DNA from: a virus
Strand: one strand, 5' to 3'
DNA length: 41,649 nt
Virus record (IMG/VR): IMGVR_UViG_3300044726_000200
Location: 1-41,649 of that record
Shown here: positions 5,668-12,511 of the stretch, in pieces
How positions within the stretch are numbered: the stretch's first letter is position 1
Layout of the letters: the number at the start of each line of letters is the position of its first letter
Position numbers and translations under genes: made by a program
Notes under the pieces: generated by a model
The model's input: the letters and a program-made list of their open reading frames with translations, nothing else
The model's database searches: none
Told to the model about the DNA's origin: nothing

Positions 5668-8082
5668 TCAAAAGTCCCCAGGGGCCTTGTTCGTCTCCGC
5701 GCCTTCGCTCGCGGCCGTTGTTCCTTTCAGTTCAATTCCACTGACAATGCGATTTCCATCGGTTTTCGCGTAATAGACGCCTTTGACCTTCTCCAGCGCT
5801 CCCCGCAGGCGGCGACTGTCCGTCATTTCTTCCCTGTTCTCCCTGCACCAGTCCTCGAAGCTCCGCAGGAGCGCGGCGGGCGTGGATTTCAACCCCCATC
5901 CGAGGTTGCATCGATCCTCGATCCACCGTCCGAAGAAATCCTGCGACTCGAAATAATCATCCGTCGCCGCCGCGACCGAGGCGGGCGCGCCAAGACCGAT
6001 CCGTTGCCATTCCAGGCACCCATTGATCATCCACCGCAGGATGCCGGCCCATTCCGTTTTCAGCTTCTCGGGCAACTCCGGGTCGGGCAGCGCCGGGCGG
6101 CGGTTGAAGGGAACGATATTGAACCGCCTCCGGGTGGCGTTATCGACACCCCGCAACGCCGGTTTGTGGTTGCCGCTGATCGTCAATTTGAATTTCGGCG
6201 TGTAGGTGAAATTATCCTGGCGCATGAAGCGGGCCGTTATCGGATCTCCGCCCGTGATGGCCTTTATCCTCGCCTCGGCCCAGGTCTGGCCTTCCTCCAC
6301 TTCCGACGCCATGACCATTCGCGCCCCGTCCAACATCGCCAGATCCGTCGAATGCTTGTCGCCGCGCGTGACGACGAACGTTTCCATGGCCGCGTTCACC
6401 GCGTGATCCCCCAGGATCCCAAAGACGGTATTCATCACCACGCCCTTGCCGTTCCCGCCGTCACCGTGGATGAAAACCAAAGCGTGTTCCTGGGTGATTC
6501 CGGTGAGGCAATAGCCAAACCACCGCCGCAGAAATCCGATCATCCCCTGATCATTTCCGGTCGCTTCCCCGAGGAACTTCAGCCACAACGGGCAATCCTC
6601 CCCCATGACGGGCGCGACGGCCGTCAGGCGGGTGATGTAATCCTCGGGCCGCGCGTCCCTCGTCGTTCCCGTCCGCAGGTCGATGACGCCGGCGGGCGTC
6701 CCCAACGACCACGGGTCATTGTCCCATGCCTCGTGCGTGACCGCGAACGCCCGATCGGCCTGGGCCAGCCGCTCCACGCCCGCCGCGAACGACGCCCTTC
6801 CGGCCCGCTCCACGACGCTCTTCCCCTTCCCCACCGCCAGCCGCCGCGCCTCCGCGTGCGCCCACCGATAGGCCAGCTTCGTCTCTTCCCGCTTCCACCG
6901 CGCGCCGTCCCATAGCGACCACTTGCCGCGCGTATGATCGAACCGGAGGGCGTCCGCGTGAGCGGCCGCGAAGGCGTCCGCCGTGTTCCCCTCGGTGACG
7001 ACCCCGCCAACGCCTCCGGCGGGCCGGTTTCCGCCGCTACCACCAAAAGGCCGTTGCGATGGCCTCACCCATCCAGGCTGGGCCCTCTCCGCCTCGATCA
7101 TCAGTTTGCCGATACCGATCCGGTCGCCTGGGTGGCGCTTCCAGTGCTCCCAGTGGTCGCGGCAGTCGCTGGCACCTCTTCGGTTATGACTACCGCTCTT
7201 CGCGGACCACTTCTCGAATGCCTCCCACCCCGTCTCACTCCCCTTGCTGGCGTTCACCGTCGCCAGCCCCATGGCCATCCAGTCATTCCAGTGCAGATCA
7301 TCATTCGGGATGATCTCCAGGGCCGCGATCACGTCCTCGATATGCCCGATCAGCGACAACCCCTCGTCATCGGCGGCGCTCGCGTGCCCCTTGATCGTTT
7401 TCTTGCTCGCCCGTTCCATCAGCCATTCGACGAGCTCGCCGATATCGACCTCGCAATCCCCGACCCCCTCCCACCCCGTGACCGTGATGAACCGGGCGCA
7501 GGCGTGGAAGATCTCCACCGCCGCCCCGGTCCGTATCGTCCCGCCACCCCACCACGCCCGCTCCTCGGCGCTGTCGGGGCCCTCCAGCCCCTTGACCCAC
7601 TCTCCCACCCGTAGCCACCCCTGGAACGCCTCCGGACCGCCTCCAGGCCCTCCCAGGCGCCCGATGATCCGCATCCCGGTCCCCGAGGGCGTCACCTCCC
7701 GGTAAGCCCCTGGCGCCGCCGCCAGGATCGCCAGCGCCCACGCGTCGATCTTCCCCGTCCGCGCGTCCCGACAATGATCGAGATCGAGCGCCGCTCGTCC
7801 GAGATCTCCGACCATCCGCCATCCGACGCCGTGCGCCCCCTCGGTCTCCGCCAGCACACCGGCCACGGCGGCGTCATACCCCGCGACCCCCACCAGCCCG
7901 TTGACCTGGACCCCGATCCCCGTTCCGGGGATCACGGGAACTTTCGTCCGCGCTTTCGTCCCGTCCTTCCGCTCGATGACGCGCCAGTACCAGCAGCACC
8001 ACCGCTCGACCGCCAGCATCGCGGCCAACCCCGGTATGTCCCGCAGGTTCACGCCGCGTGTTCTGTCTTCGTTCTTCGTCAT
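5668..8082 (-). CDS. Primase-polymerase/helicase (P4-alpha/D5-like)
   Basis: This large replication protein makes primers and unwinds DNA at the fork. The N-terminal 200 aa look like an AEP prim-pol domain, with ALDLDHCRD near 99-106 and TPSGTGMRIIG near 131-141. Residues about 243-330 resemble PriCT-2 (DDLHWNDWMAMGLA). The C-terminal half is a superfamily 3 helicase of the D5 type: Walker A HGDGGNGKG at about 539-547, an acidic Walker B (MVMASEVEEG), sensor LTISGNHKP and arginine finger region ATRRRFNIVPF. I start at the ATG at 8082, which has GGGG 6 nt upstream; a GTG one codon earlier is possible. At 804 aa the gene is full length. Confidence 0.92.
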   Translation of the reverse strand: MTKNEDRTRGVNLRDIPGLAAMLAVERWCCWYWRVIERKDGTKARTKVPVIPGTGIGVQVNGLVGVAGYDAAVAGVLAETEGAHGVGWRMVGDLGRAALDLDHCRDARTGKIDAWALAILAAAPGAYREVTPSGTGMRIIGRLGGPGGGPEAFQGWLRVGEWVKGLEGPDSAEERAWWGGGTIRTGAAVEIFHACARFITVTGWEGVGDCEVDIGELVEWLMERASKKTIKGHASAADDEGLSLIGHIEDVIAALEIIPNDDLHWNDWMAMGLATVNASKGSETGWEAFEKWSAKSGSHNRRGASDCRDHWEHWKRHPGDRIGIGKLMIEAERAQPGWVRPSQRPFGGSGGNRPAGGVGGVVTEGNTADAFAAAHADALRFDHTRGKWSLWDGARWKREETKLAYRWAHAEARRLAVGKGKSVVERAGRASFAAGVERLAQADRAFAVTHEAWDNDPWSLGTPAGVIDLRTGTTRDARPEDYITRLTAVAPVMGEDCPLWLKFLGEATGNDQGMIGFLRRWFGYCLTGITQEHALVFIHGDGGNGKGVVMNTVFGILGDHAVNAAMETFVVTRGDKHSTDLAMLDGARMVMASEVEEGQTWAEARIKAITGGDPITARFMRQDNFTYTPKFKLTISGNHKPALRGVDNATRRRFNIVPFNRRPALPDPELPEKLKTEWAGILRWMINGCLEWQRIGLGAPASVAAATDDYFESQDFFGRWIEDRCNLGWGLKSTPAALLRSFEDWCRENREEMTDSRRLRGALEKVKGVYYAKTDGNRIVSGIELKGTTAASEGAETNKAPGDF

Positions 8083-8117
8083 CACTCACCCCTCTCCGCG
8101 CGCCACTCTGGACGCGA

Positions 8118-8145
8118 AAAGGGCGCCGGTCTCCCGGCGCCCTTT
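8118..8145 (-). terminator. Hairpin upstream of primase (terminator or attenuator)
   Basis: AAAGGGCGCCGG (8118-8129) pairs perfectly with CCGGCGCCCTTT (8134-8145) around a 4-base loop. Read on the minus strand it ends in TTTT at 8120-8117. It lies between the HTH gene and the primase, so it would reduce transcription into the primase gene from upstream promoters. Confidence 0.6.
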
Positions 8146-8181
8146 CTCCCGTTCTTCTCCATCATTTCACCCGCTTTTCCC

Positions 8182-8475
8182 TCATCCCCAATCGGCCCAC
8201 TCGTCCACCTCCCCCGAGGGCCGATGCCCGACCTTCACCCGCCGCGGCGGCGGCCCGACGCCTTCGACCGCCCGCGCCATGCCCTCGACCCAGTCCATCA
8301 CCGCGTCCGGGACCGGATACAGCCCTTCCCGCCACCTCCGCGCGGTGCTGACGCCGACGCCGAGCACGTCGGCCAGATCCGCCGACGTCCAGCGCAACGC
8401 CGTCAGCGCCGCGTCCAGGCGCCGGGAACGGTCATCTTCGATCACCCCCACCACCCGCTCCAACTCCTCGCTCAT
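8182..8475 (-). CDS. Helix-turn-helix DNA-binding protein, 97 aa
   Basis: Residues about 27-50 (LRWTSADLADVLGVGVST, then ARRWREG) form a clear helix-turn-helix of the XRE/Cro-like type, in which a helical resolve-and-read pair contacts DNA. A second helix (DAVMDWVEGMARAV) follows, then a charged C-terminal tail. The start at 8475 overlaps the stop of the upstream 55-aa gene in an ATGA. The gene is the last of a four-gene run of small proteins ahead of the primase and is followed by a hairpin. A role as a regulator of the early region is likely from the fold and place. Its operator is not identified. Confidence 0.75.
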   Translation of the reverse strand: MSEELERVVGVIEDDRSRRLDAALTALRWTSADLADVLGVGVSTARRWREGLYPVPDAVMDWVEGMARAVEGVGPPPRRVKVGHRPSGEVDEWADWG

Positions 8476-8639
8476 TTCCCGTCCTCCACCGTCACGTCCG
8501 AGAGCGCCGCGCGCAGCAGCGCGTCGCGGATCACGCGGACGCTCTCCCGCCGGATGGCCGGGTGATCGCCGTGCTTCTCGATGACATCCAACTCCGCCAG
8601 CAGCGCGCGGATGTCGCGCGCCGTGAGACGCCCGCTCAT
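8472..8639 (-). CDS. Hypothetical protein, 55 aa
   Basis: This is a small protein with an alternating helical pattern (LTARDIRALLAELDVIEKHG, then ESVRVIRDALLRAALSD) and no known domain. It is held between two ATGA overlaps, one with the Zn-ribbon gene before it and one with the HTH gene after it. That is strong support for it being translated. Function is not known. Its helix-rich form and place suggest a small partner of the neighbours. Confidence 0.7.
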   Translation of the reverse strand: MSGRLTARDIRALLAELDVIEKHGDHPAIRRESVRVIRDALLRAALSDVTVEDGK

Positions 8640-8881
8640 GCCGTCTCCTCCGCCCGTGCCTCGGTGGCGTGTTCGGCGCACAGGAACATTCCATCCCAGA
8701 CTTCCGTCGCTTTCTCGCGGCAGCGTTCGCACGCGGCGGGGCTCTCTCCGGTCCCTCCGCACGCCTCGCATTCCATCGTCCGCCCGTACGGGTCGTTGGG
8801 GTGGTCGAGGCTTCGCCGCCCATCTCCGCCGCATTCGGGGCACTGGGTCACCAGCACCATGCTTGCCTCGTTCGTTGTCAT
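8636..8881 (-). CDS. Zn-ribbon protein, DnaJ-type CxxCGG motifs, 81 aa
   Basis: The sequence holds CPECGGDG and CEACGGTG, the paired zinc-binding motifs seen in DnaJ-type and other treble-clef ribbons. Two further cysteines follow (ACERCREK) and a late Cys/His (LCAEHA). The fold would bind one or two zinc ions and could contact nucleic acid or protein. I start at the ATG at 8881, with AAGGA 10 nt upstream; an upstream ATG at 8905 would add 8 residues. The stop overlaps the next gene's ATG. This is one of several very small cysteine proteins in this phage. Confidence 0.75.
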   Translation of the reverse strand: MTTNEASMVLVTQCPECGGDGRRSLDHPNDPYGRTMECEACGGTGESPAACERCREKATEVWDGMFLCAEHATEARAEETA

Positions 8882-8923
8882 CCGCTTACATTCCTTCACT
8901 TGCATTCACCGACCCAACTCCGA

Positions 8924-8955
8924 CCGGCGGCGCGTCTCCCGCGCCGCCGGTTTTT
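8924..8955 (+). terminator. Strong hairpin with T-run on the plus strand
   Basis: CCGGCGGCGCG (8924-8934) pairs with CGCGCCGCCGG (8940-8950) around a 5-base loop, followed by TTTTT (8951-8955). This is a terminator reading rightward, yet all genes from 5090 to 9695 read leftward. It may block antisense transcription, or act only as an RNA hairpin between the 61-aa gene and the Zn-ribbon gene. Confidence 0.6.
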
Positions 8956-8964
8956 CTTCGCCCT

Positions 8965-9150
8965 TCAGGCGAACGCGTCGACCGTGTGGTCCCGGATGGC
9001 CAGATACAGTTTCGTCTCAAATTCGGAGGCATCGCGTTTCGTGACGCAATGGAACTTCAGGAGGGCGTGATCCTGGTCCGAACAAACCAGGACATTCCAG
9101 ACCCTGGAGCCGTCCGAGAGGATCTCTTCTTGTGTCGTGATACAGGCCAT
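8965..9150 (-). CDS. Hypothetical protein, 61 aa
   Basis: The product is a small, soluble-looking protein with a beta-rich N-terminal half (GSRVWNVLVCSDQDHALLKF) and a helical C-terminal half (ASEFETKLYLAIRDHTVD). No family is recognised. The ATG at 9150 has AAGGA 7 nt upstream, a good ribosome site. A 72-bp gap separates it from the 74-aa gene and includes a possible -35 sequence CTTGTGCTAT that also occurs in the promoter before 9742. A stable hairpin lies just after its stop. Confidence 0.7.
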   Translation of the reverse strand: MACITTQEEILSDGSRVWNVLVCSDQDHALLKFHCVTKRDASEFETKLYLAIRDHTVDAFA

Positions 9151-9222
9151 TCGCTTATCCTTTTCATCGGTTCGTCGTGTTGACCTCCCCTATATGAACC
9201 ACCTTCAACCATAGCACAAGCA

Positions 9223-9447
9223 CTATTCGCTATCTTCGCCATCTTTTCTTTTATACGCCTCGAACGCCTCCGCCATCCGCTTCTGGATCATGACCTCCTC
9301 CCTGATCACTTCCGCCAGATTATGCAGGAAAAACGGCTCGATCCCGCGCGGTCCCACGGTACTGACCACCGCGTCATAGCGTTTCTCCATCTCCGCCAGA
9401 TCCTCGTCATCCGCCCCTGGCGTGTTCTCCCGCGTGAATCTCATCAT
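9223..9447 (-). CDS. Hypothetical protein, 74 aa
   Basis: This is an acidic, helix-rich small protein (DEDLAEMEKRYDAVVS, then LAEVIREEVMIQKRMAEAFEAY) with no recognised domain. The start at 9447 overlaps the stop of the 83-aa gene in an ATGA and has AAGG about 7 nt upstream. A longer frame back to 9594 is open only because it shadows the upstream gene. It is the second gene of the leftward block that begins at 9695. It may pair with its upstream neighbour. Confidence 0.7.
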   Translation of the reverse strand: MMRFTRENTPGADDEDLAEMEKRYDAVVSTVGPRGIEPFFLHNLAEVIREEVMIQKRMAEAFEAYKRKDGEDSE

Positions 9448-9695
9448 CGTTTCGCCTTCTTCGCCCACTCGTCCCCTCGCCGGTCCATTGATGCCGCCGC
9501 CTCGGCGCGTGAAATGTTCGACCCATCCCATAAAACAATTGGCGGCCAGCCAAGAGCCGCTTCGCGCCGCATGTCGGAAGCCAGTTTCCGACACGCGCGT
9601 ACCATCGCCTCCGGCGTGAACGGACGGAACTGGGCGGCCGTCTTGCCGCGCATGCGCGGATGCATGAGAGCCTCCTTGGCTGATCGACGCGGCAT
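9444..9695 (-). CDS. Hypothetical protein, 83 aa
   Basis: This basic small protein (about one residue in five is Arg or Lys) is the first gene of the leftward early block. AGGGG lies 7 nt before the ATG at 9695. The segment PFTPEAMVRACRKLASDM is helical and WPPIVLWDGSNIS is likely strand-rich. I do not recognise it. It diverges from the excisionase-like HTH gene at 9742, with only 46 bases between the two starts, so both are likely under the same control. Confidence 0.7.
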   Translation of the reverse strand: MPRRSAKEALMHPRMRGKTAAQFRPFTPEAMVRACRKLASDMRREAALGWPPIVLWDGSNISRAEAAASMDRRGDEWAKKAKR

Positions 9696-9706
9696 CGCTT
9701 TTCCCC

Positions 9707-9735
9707 TTGTGCTATCTTCGCCACCTGTTTATACC
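9707..9735 (+). promoter_or_regulatory. Promoter for the replication operon, possibly giving a leaderless message
   Basis: TTGTGC (9707-9712), a 17-base spacer and TATACC (9730-9735) form a good sigma-70 promoter. The ATG at 9742 lies where transcription should begin, and there is no Shine-Dalgarno before it. The message may therefore be leaderless. On the minus strand the same bases give GTATAAAC, a possible -10 for the divergent 9695 gene, so the two promoters overlap. Confidence 0.55.
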
Positions 9736-9741
9736 CCGCTC

Positions 9742-9966
9742 ATGGCTAAGACAACAGCGACACAGACCTATTCCATCGCCCAGGCCGCCAAAGTTCTCGG
9801 TGTTCCGCCGAGGACGATCTACGGCCAGGTCGCCAGGGGTGAGCTGCCGGCCATTCGTCTCTCGGGGCGTCTCCTCATATTGCGCGCGGTGATCGACGGG
9901 ATTCTGCTGTTGGGACTGCCGAAAGAACCAGCGGTTCCGGTCGAGGCGGATGACGAACAATGGTAG
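9742..9966 (+). CDS. Excisionase/MerR-like helix-turn-helix protein, 74 aa
   Basis: Residues about 9-45 (SIAQAAKVLGVPPRTIYGQV, then LPAIRLSGRLLI) match the excisionase-family winged HTH (HTH_17 type) that binds DNA with a short wing. There is no integrase in the genome, so it is unlikely to be an Xis for a local recombinase. I infer a role as a transcription regulator at the divergent promoter or as an origin-binding helper. It is the first gene of the long rightward replication operon. Its ATG coincides with the predicted transcript start. Its stop overlaps the next gene (ATGGTAG). Confidence 0.75.
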   Translation: MAKTTATQTYSIAQAAKVLGVPPRTIYGQVARGELPAIRLSGRLLILRAVIDGILLLGLPKEPAVPVEADDEQW

Positions 9967-10166
9967 CCCTCCTCGCCGACGTGGTGTCGCCTTACACATG
10001 CGCCCATTGCGGTCGCCACGGCGCGGCCTGGAAGTTCGAGATGGCGGGGCCCGACACGTCGTGGCTCTGCTACCGGTTCTTTTGTGACGCCGCCTGCCTG
10101 GCCAGGCACGGGACGAACCAACCCGCACCGGCCGCGCGTGACGCGAGGAGCGAGCCGTGGTGGTAG
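9960..10166 (+). CDS. Small Cys-rich (zinc-finger-like) protein, 68 aa
   Basis: YTCAHCGRHG near residues 12-21 and FFCDAACLARHG near 40-51 give two cysteine pairs with nearby histidines, consistent with one zinc site. The start at 9960 overlaps the end of the HTH gene and the stop overlaps the next start, so it is packed in the operon. The Shine-Dalgarno is weak, which suggests translational coupling. The family is not recognised. It may bind nucleic acid or protein. Confidence 0.65.
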   Translation: MVALLADVVSPYTCAHCGRHGAAWKFEMAGPDTSWLCYRFFCDAACLARHGTNQPAPAARDARSEPWW

Positions 10167-10363
10167 ACCTGACTGATATCGTGACCATGCTGCGGAAAAC
10201 CGATGCTTTCCACGATCCATCCGAGGCGAATGCTTTATTGACGGCGGCGGCGGACGAAGTGGCGCGGCTTCGCTCGCTTGTTCGTTTACTTGTCAAATCC
10301 GATAATCCGACGCCGCGCGACGCGGGACCTTACTGGCATCCCGTGGGCGGGGGCCGGTGGTGA
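10157..10363 (+). CDS. Hypothetical protein, 68 aa
   Basis: The start is GTG at 10157 with a strong GAGGAG 6 nt upstream. The middle is helical (ANALLTAAADEVARLRSLVR) with a leucine pattern that could form a short coiled coil. The end is Trp/Gly/Pro-rich. The stop overlaps the start of the helicase gene (GTGA). No family is recognised. It may be a small accessory of the helicase. Confidence 0.65.
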   Translation: MVVDLTDIVTMLRKTDAFHDPSEANALLTAAADEVARLRSLVRLLVKSDNPTPRDAGPYWHPVGGGRW

Positions 10364-11718
10364 CCTCCTCCCTTGCTCTCTGGGCGCATCAGCGCGCCGT
10401 CATCCCGGCTCTCGTGAAGGGTCACTTCCTGCTGCTGTGGGATCCCGGCAGCGGCAAGACCGCCTCCCTGATCCGCGCTGGCGCCGTCGTGGGCGGGCGT
10501 CAGCTGTGGGTTACCCACGCCGTGCTGATCCCCCAGACCATGGCCGACATCGCCGTCTGGCGCCCCGGCGTCCGCGTCCAGCGGATCGTCACCGGCCGCT
10601 CGATCGTCGATCCGAACGCCGATATCGTGATCGTCAGTTATGATTTGATGCGGCGGGTGGAGATCTGGAAGCAGCTCTACCGTCTCCAATGGGACTCGAT
10701 GGTGGCCGACGAGGGCCACGCCCTCGGTCATGGGAGCACGGCGCGCACCCGCGCGTTCTATGGCGCCACGATCTACAGTAAAGGCGCTCTGTTCACGCGT
10801 TCCGGCCGCGTATGGATCGCCACCGGCACGCCGGTGCTCAATTCGCCCGACGAATTGCATCCACACCTGAGCCGGCTTTTCCCCAATCTTATCCCCGATT
10901 TCGTTCATAAACAGAGATTCCTGGAGCGTTTCTGCGTCACCATCCAGAAAACATTCGGCCCGGTGATCGTCGGCGCGCGAAATGTCGATGAATTACGAGC
11001 GGTTTTGAGCAAATGCGCGTCGCGGATCAAACTCTCCGATGTCACCGACCTGCCGCCGCTCACCGTCGATACGCTGCCCGTCGAGATCTCCGCCTCCGAC
11101 CGCCGCGCGATAGAACAAACCATGACCGACGAACAACGCGCCGAATTGAACGTCGTCCTGACGCAGCTGGAGCGGACCGATGGGGATGCGGCGGAGGCAT
11201 CGTGGCAGCGCCTCCAGGCGATGCTGCTCCCGCTCGCCTCCACGCGCCGCGTGCTCGCCCTGGCGAAGTCCCGCGCCGCCGTGGATCTCATCAAATCCGA
11301 GATCGATGGTGGGGCCGATCGGATCGTCCTGTTCGGCGTCCACGTGACCGCTCTCGCCTCCATCGCCGATGCCTGCCGTGGGATGGGCGCGCGGCTTCTG
11401 ATGGGGGAAACCCCGCCCTGGATGCGTACCGGAGCGCTCGCCGCGTTCGAGGCCGGCAACGCCAAAGTTCTCGTGGCATCGGTCCGGGTCGCCGGGTTTG
11501 GCCTCAATCTCCAGTCCGCCCGGCGGGCGATATTCCTCGAGACCGACTGGACGGCGGCCTCGATCGACCAGGCCATCGCGCGCCTGTATCGCGCCGGCCA
11601 GACCCGTCCCGTCCGGGTCTCCATCCTCACGGTCGCGGACTCAATCGACGCCCGTGTCGCCGACATCGTCCGCCGCAAGCGGCGCATCGTCACTGAACTT
11701 TTGGAAGAGACAGCATGA
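10360..11718 (+). CDS. SNF2/DEAD-like helicase, 452 aa
   Basis: This is an ATP-driven DNA translocase or helicase of superfamily 2. Motif I is WDPGSGKT (about 28-35), motif II DEGH in VADEGHALG, motif III ATGTPVLNSPDE, motif V region VASVRVAGFGLNLQSA and motif VI IDQAIARLYRAGQTRPV. All of these are typical of the SNF2 branch. It is shorter than cellular SNF2 proteins and has no extra domains, as in other phage forms. The GTG at 10360 overlaps the previous stop (GTGA). It is likely to help replication or recombination with the nuclease and polymerase of the same operon. Confidence 0.88.
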   Translation: MTSSLALWAHQRAVIPALVKGHFLLLWDPGSGKTASLIRAGAVVGGRQLWVTHAVLIPQTMADIAVWRPGVRVQRIVTGRSIVDPNADIVIVSYDLMRRVEIWKQLYRLQWDSMVADEGHALGHGSTARTRAFYGATIYSKGALFTRSGRVWIATGTPVLNSPDELHPHLSRLFPNLIPDFVHKQRFLERFCVTIQKTFGPVIVGARNVDELRAVLSKCASRIKLSDVTDLPPLTVDTLPVEISASDRRAIEQTMTDEQRAELNVVLTQLERTDGDAAEASWQRLQAMLLPLASTRRVLALAKSRAAVDLIKSEIDGGADRIVLFGVHVTALASIADACRGMGARLLMGETPPWMRTGALAAFEAGNAKVLVASVRVAGFGLNLQSARRAIFLETDWTAASIDQAIARLYRAGQTRPVRVSILTVADSIDARVADIVRRKRRIVTELLEETA

Positions 11719-12263
11719 GCATCACTGTTAATTGCGTGATCGACCTGACCGAGGAGGAGCTGTTCCAGGTTCTGCTTCGTCGTCACGGCGGGGTCATCAA
11801 ATACCCCACGATCAGTACGGGACCGGAGGAGACGGCGGCGGCCGCGTCGGTTGGACCGATTCTCACGCCGGAGCAGCTCGCCAACATCGCTCGCGAAGAA
11901 GAGGAACTGGCGGCGGCTCACGCGTCGATCGACGTGGCGGAGCCCGTTGTACAGGCTCCGGTGGAACCCCCGCCTTTGCCGCCAAAGCAACCCCGCGGCC
12001 GCGCCTCGCGCGTCAACGGCGCGGCGGCGGGCGGCGAGGTCAATTCCACGCCGATCGCCTCGCCGCCGGTCAACCGCCTGGACGAGGCGTCGATGCGCTC
12101 TCTCTTGTCCAAGGTCGGCGCGGTGCATCCGCTCAAGGTCAAAGCCATCACCAATATCCTGGAAGCCCACGGCGGCAGGCGCCGCTTGTCCGAGTGCGAT
12201 CCCGTGACATGGCCCGCCATCGCCGAGGAAGCCCAGAAGATTTTGGCGGAGTATGGGGCGTGA
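11715..12263 (+). CDS. Hypothetical replication-operon protein, 182 aa
   Basis: Three parts are seen: an N-terminal region of about 45 aa (VIDLTEEELFQVLL), a proline-rich linker (about 70-120, with PPPLPPKQPRGR) and a C-terminal helical domain (EASMRSLLSKVGAVHPLKVK, then ITNILEAHGG). The C-terminal part resembles small helical domains found in phage replication operons, but I cannot name it. The ATG at 11715 overlaps the helicase stop and has GGAAGAG upstream. The flexible linker suggests it tethers two partners. Confidence 0.75.
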   Translation: MSITVNCVIDLTEEELFQVLLRRHGGVIKYPTISTGPEETAAAASVGPILTPEQLANIAREEEELAAAHASIDVAEPVVQAPVEPPPLPPKQPRGRASRVNGAAAGGEVNSTPIASPPVNRLDEASMRSLLSKVGAVHPLKVKAITNILEAHGGRRRLSECDPVTWPAIAEEAQKILAEYGA

Positions 12264-12511
12264 GTGTTCAATCTCAGATCGCCGCCGGGATTGAGCCAAA
12301 AGCAACCGGGTTTGGCGACGATACACCCTTGATGTCGATCGCCGTCAGCCTGAAGCGTATCGCGGATTGCCTTGACCCGCCCGATGTTCCGCCGCGCCTG
12401 CATGATATGGCGGAATCCATGGCCACCATGGCTGAGTTGATGGATATTATCGTCGTTCACGCGGGCGATATGGCGAGACGGTTGAACAATATAGAAAGCG
12501 CCCTGACGTGA
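12260..12511 (+). CDS. Hypothetical protein, 83 aa
   Basis: The start is GTG at 12260, overlapping the previous stop (GTGA), with GGAG 8 nt upstream. The C-terminal half is one long amphipathic region (LMSIAVSLKRIADCL, then MAESMATMAELMDIIVVHAGDMARRL) that should form a coiled coil or helical bundle. The family is not recognised. Its stop overlaps the nuclease start. The pattern suggests a small oligomeric partner in the replication operon. Confidence 0.7.
   Translation: MSVQSQIAAGIEPKATGFGDDTPLMSIAVSLKRIADCLDPPDVPPRLHDMAESMATMAELMDIIVVHAGDMARRLNNIESALT

Noticed and set aside
5587-6915. 442-codon plus-strand frame opposite the primase gene
   Set aside because: Antisense shadow of a gene with full helicase motifs. 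The start also lies inside the inverted repeat.
9742-9966. Excisionase as evidence for a temperate phage
   Set aside because: The fold is used by many regulators, and no integrase, attachment site or lysogeny cassette was found.
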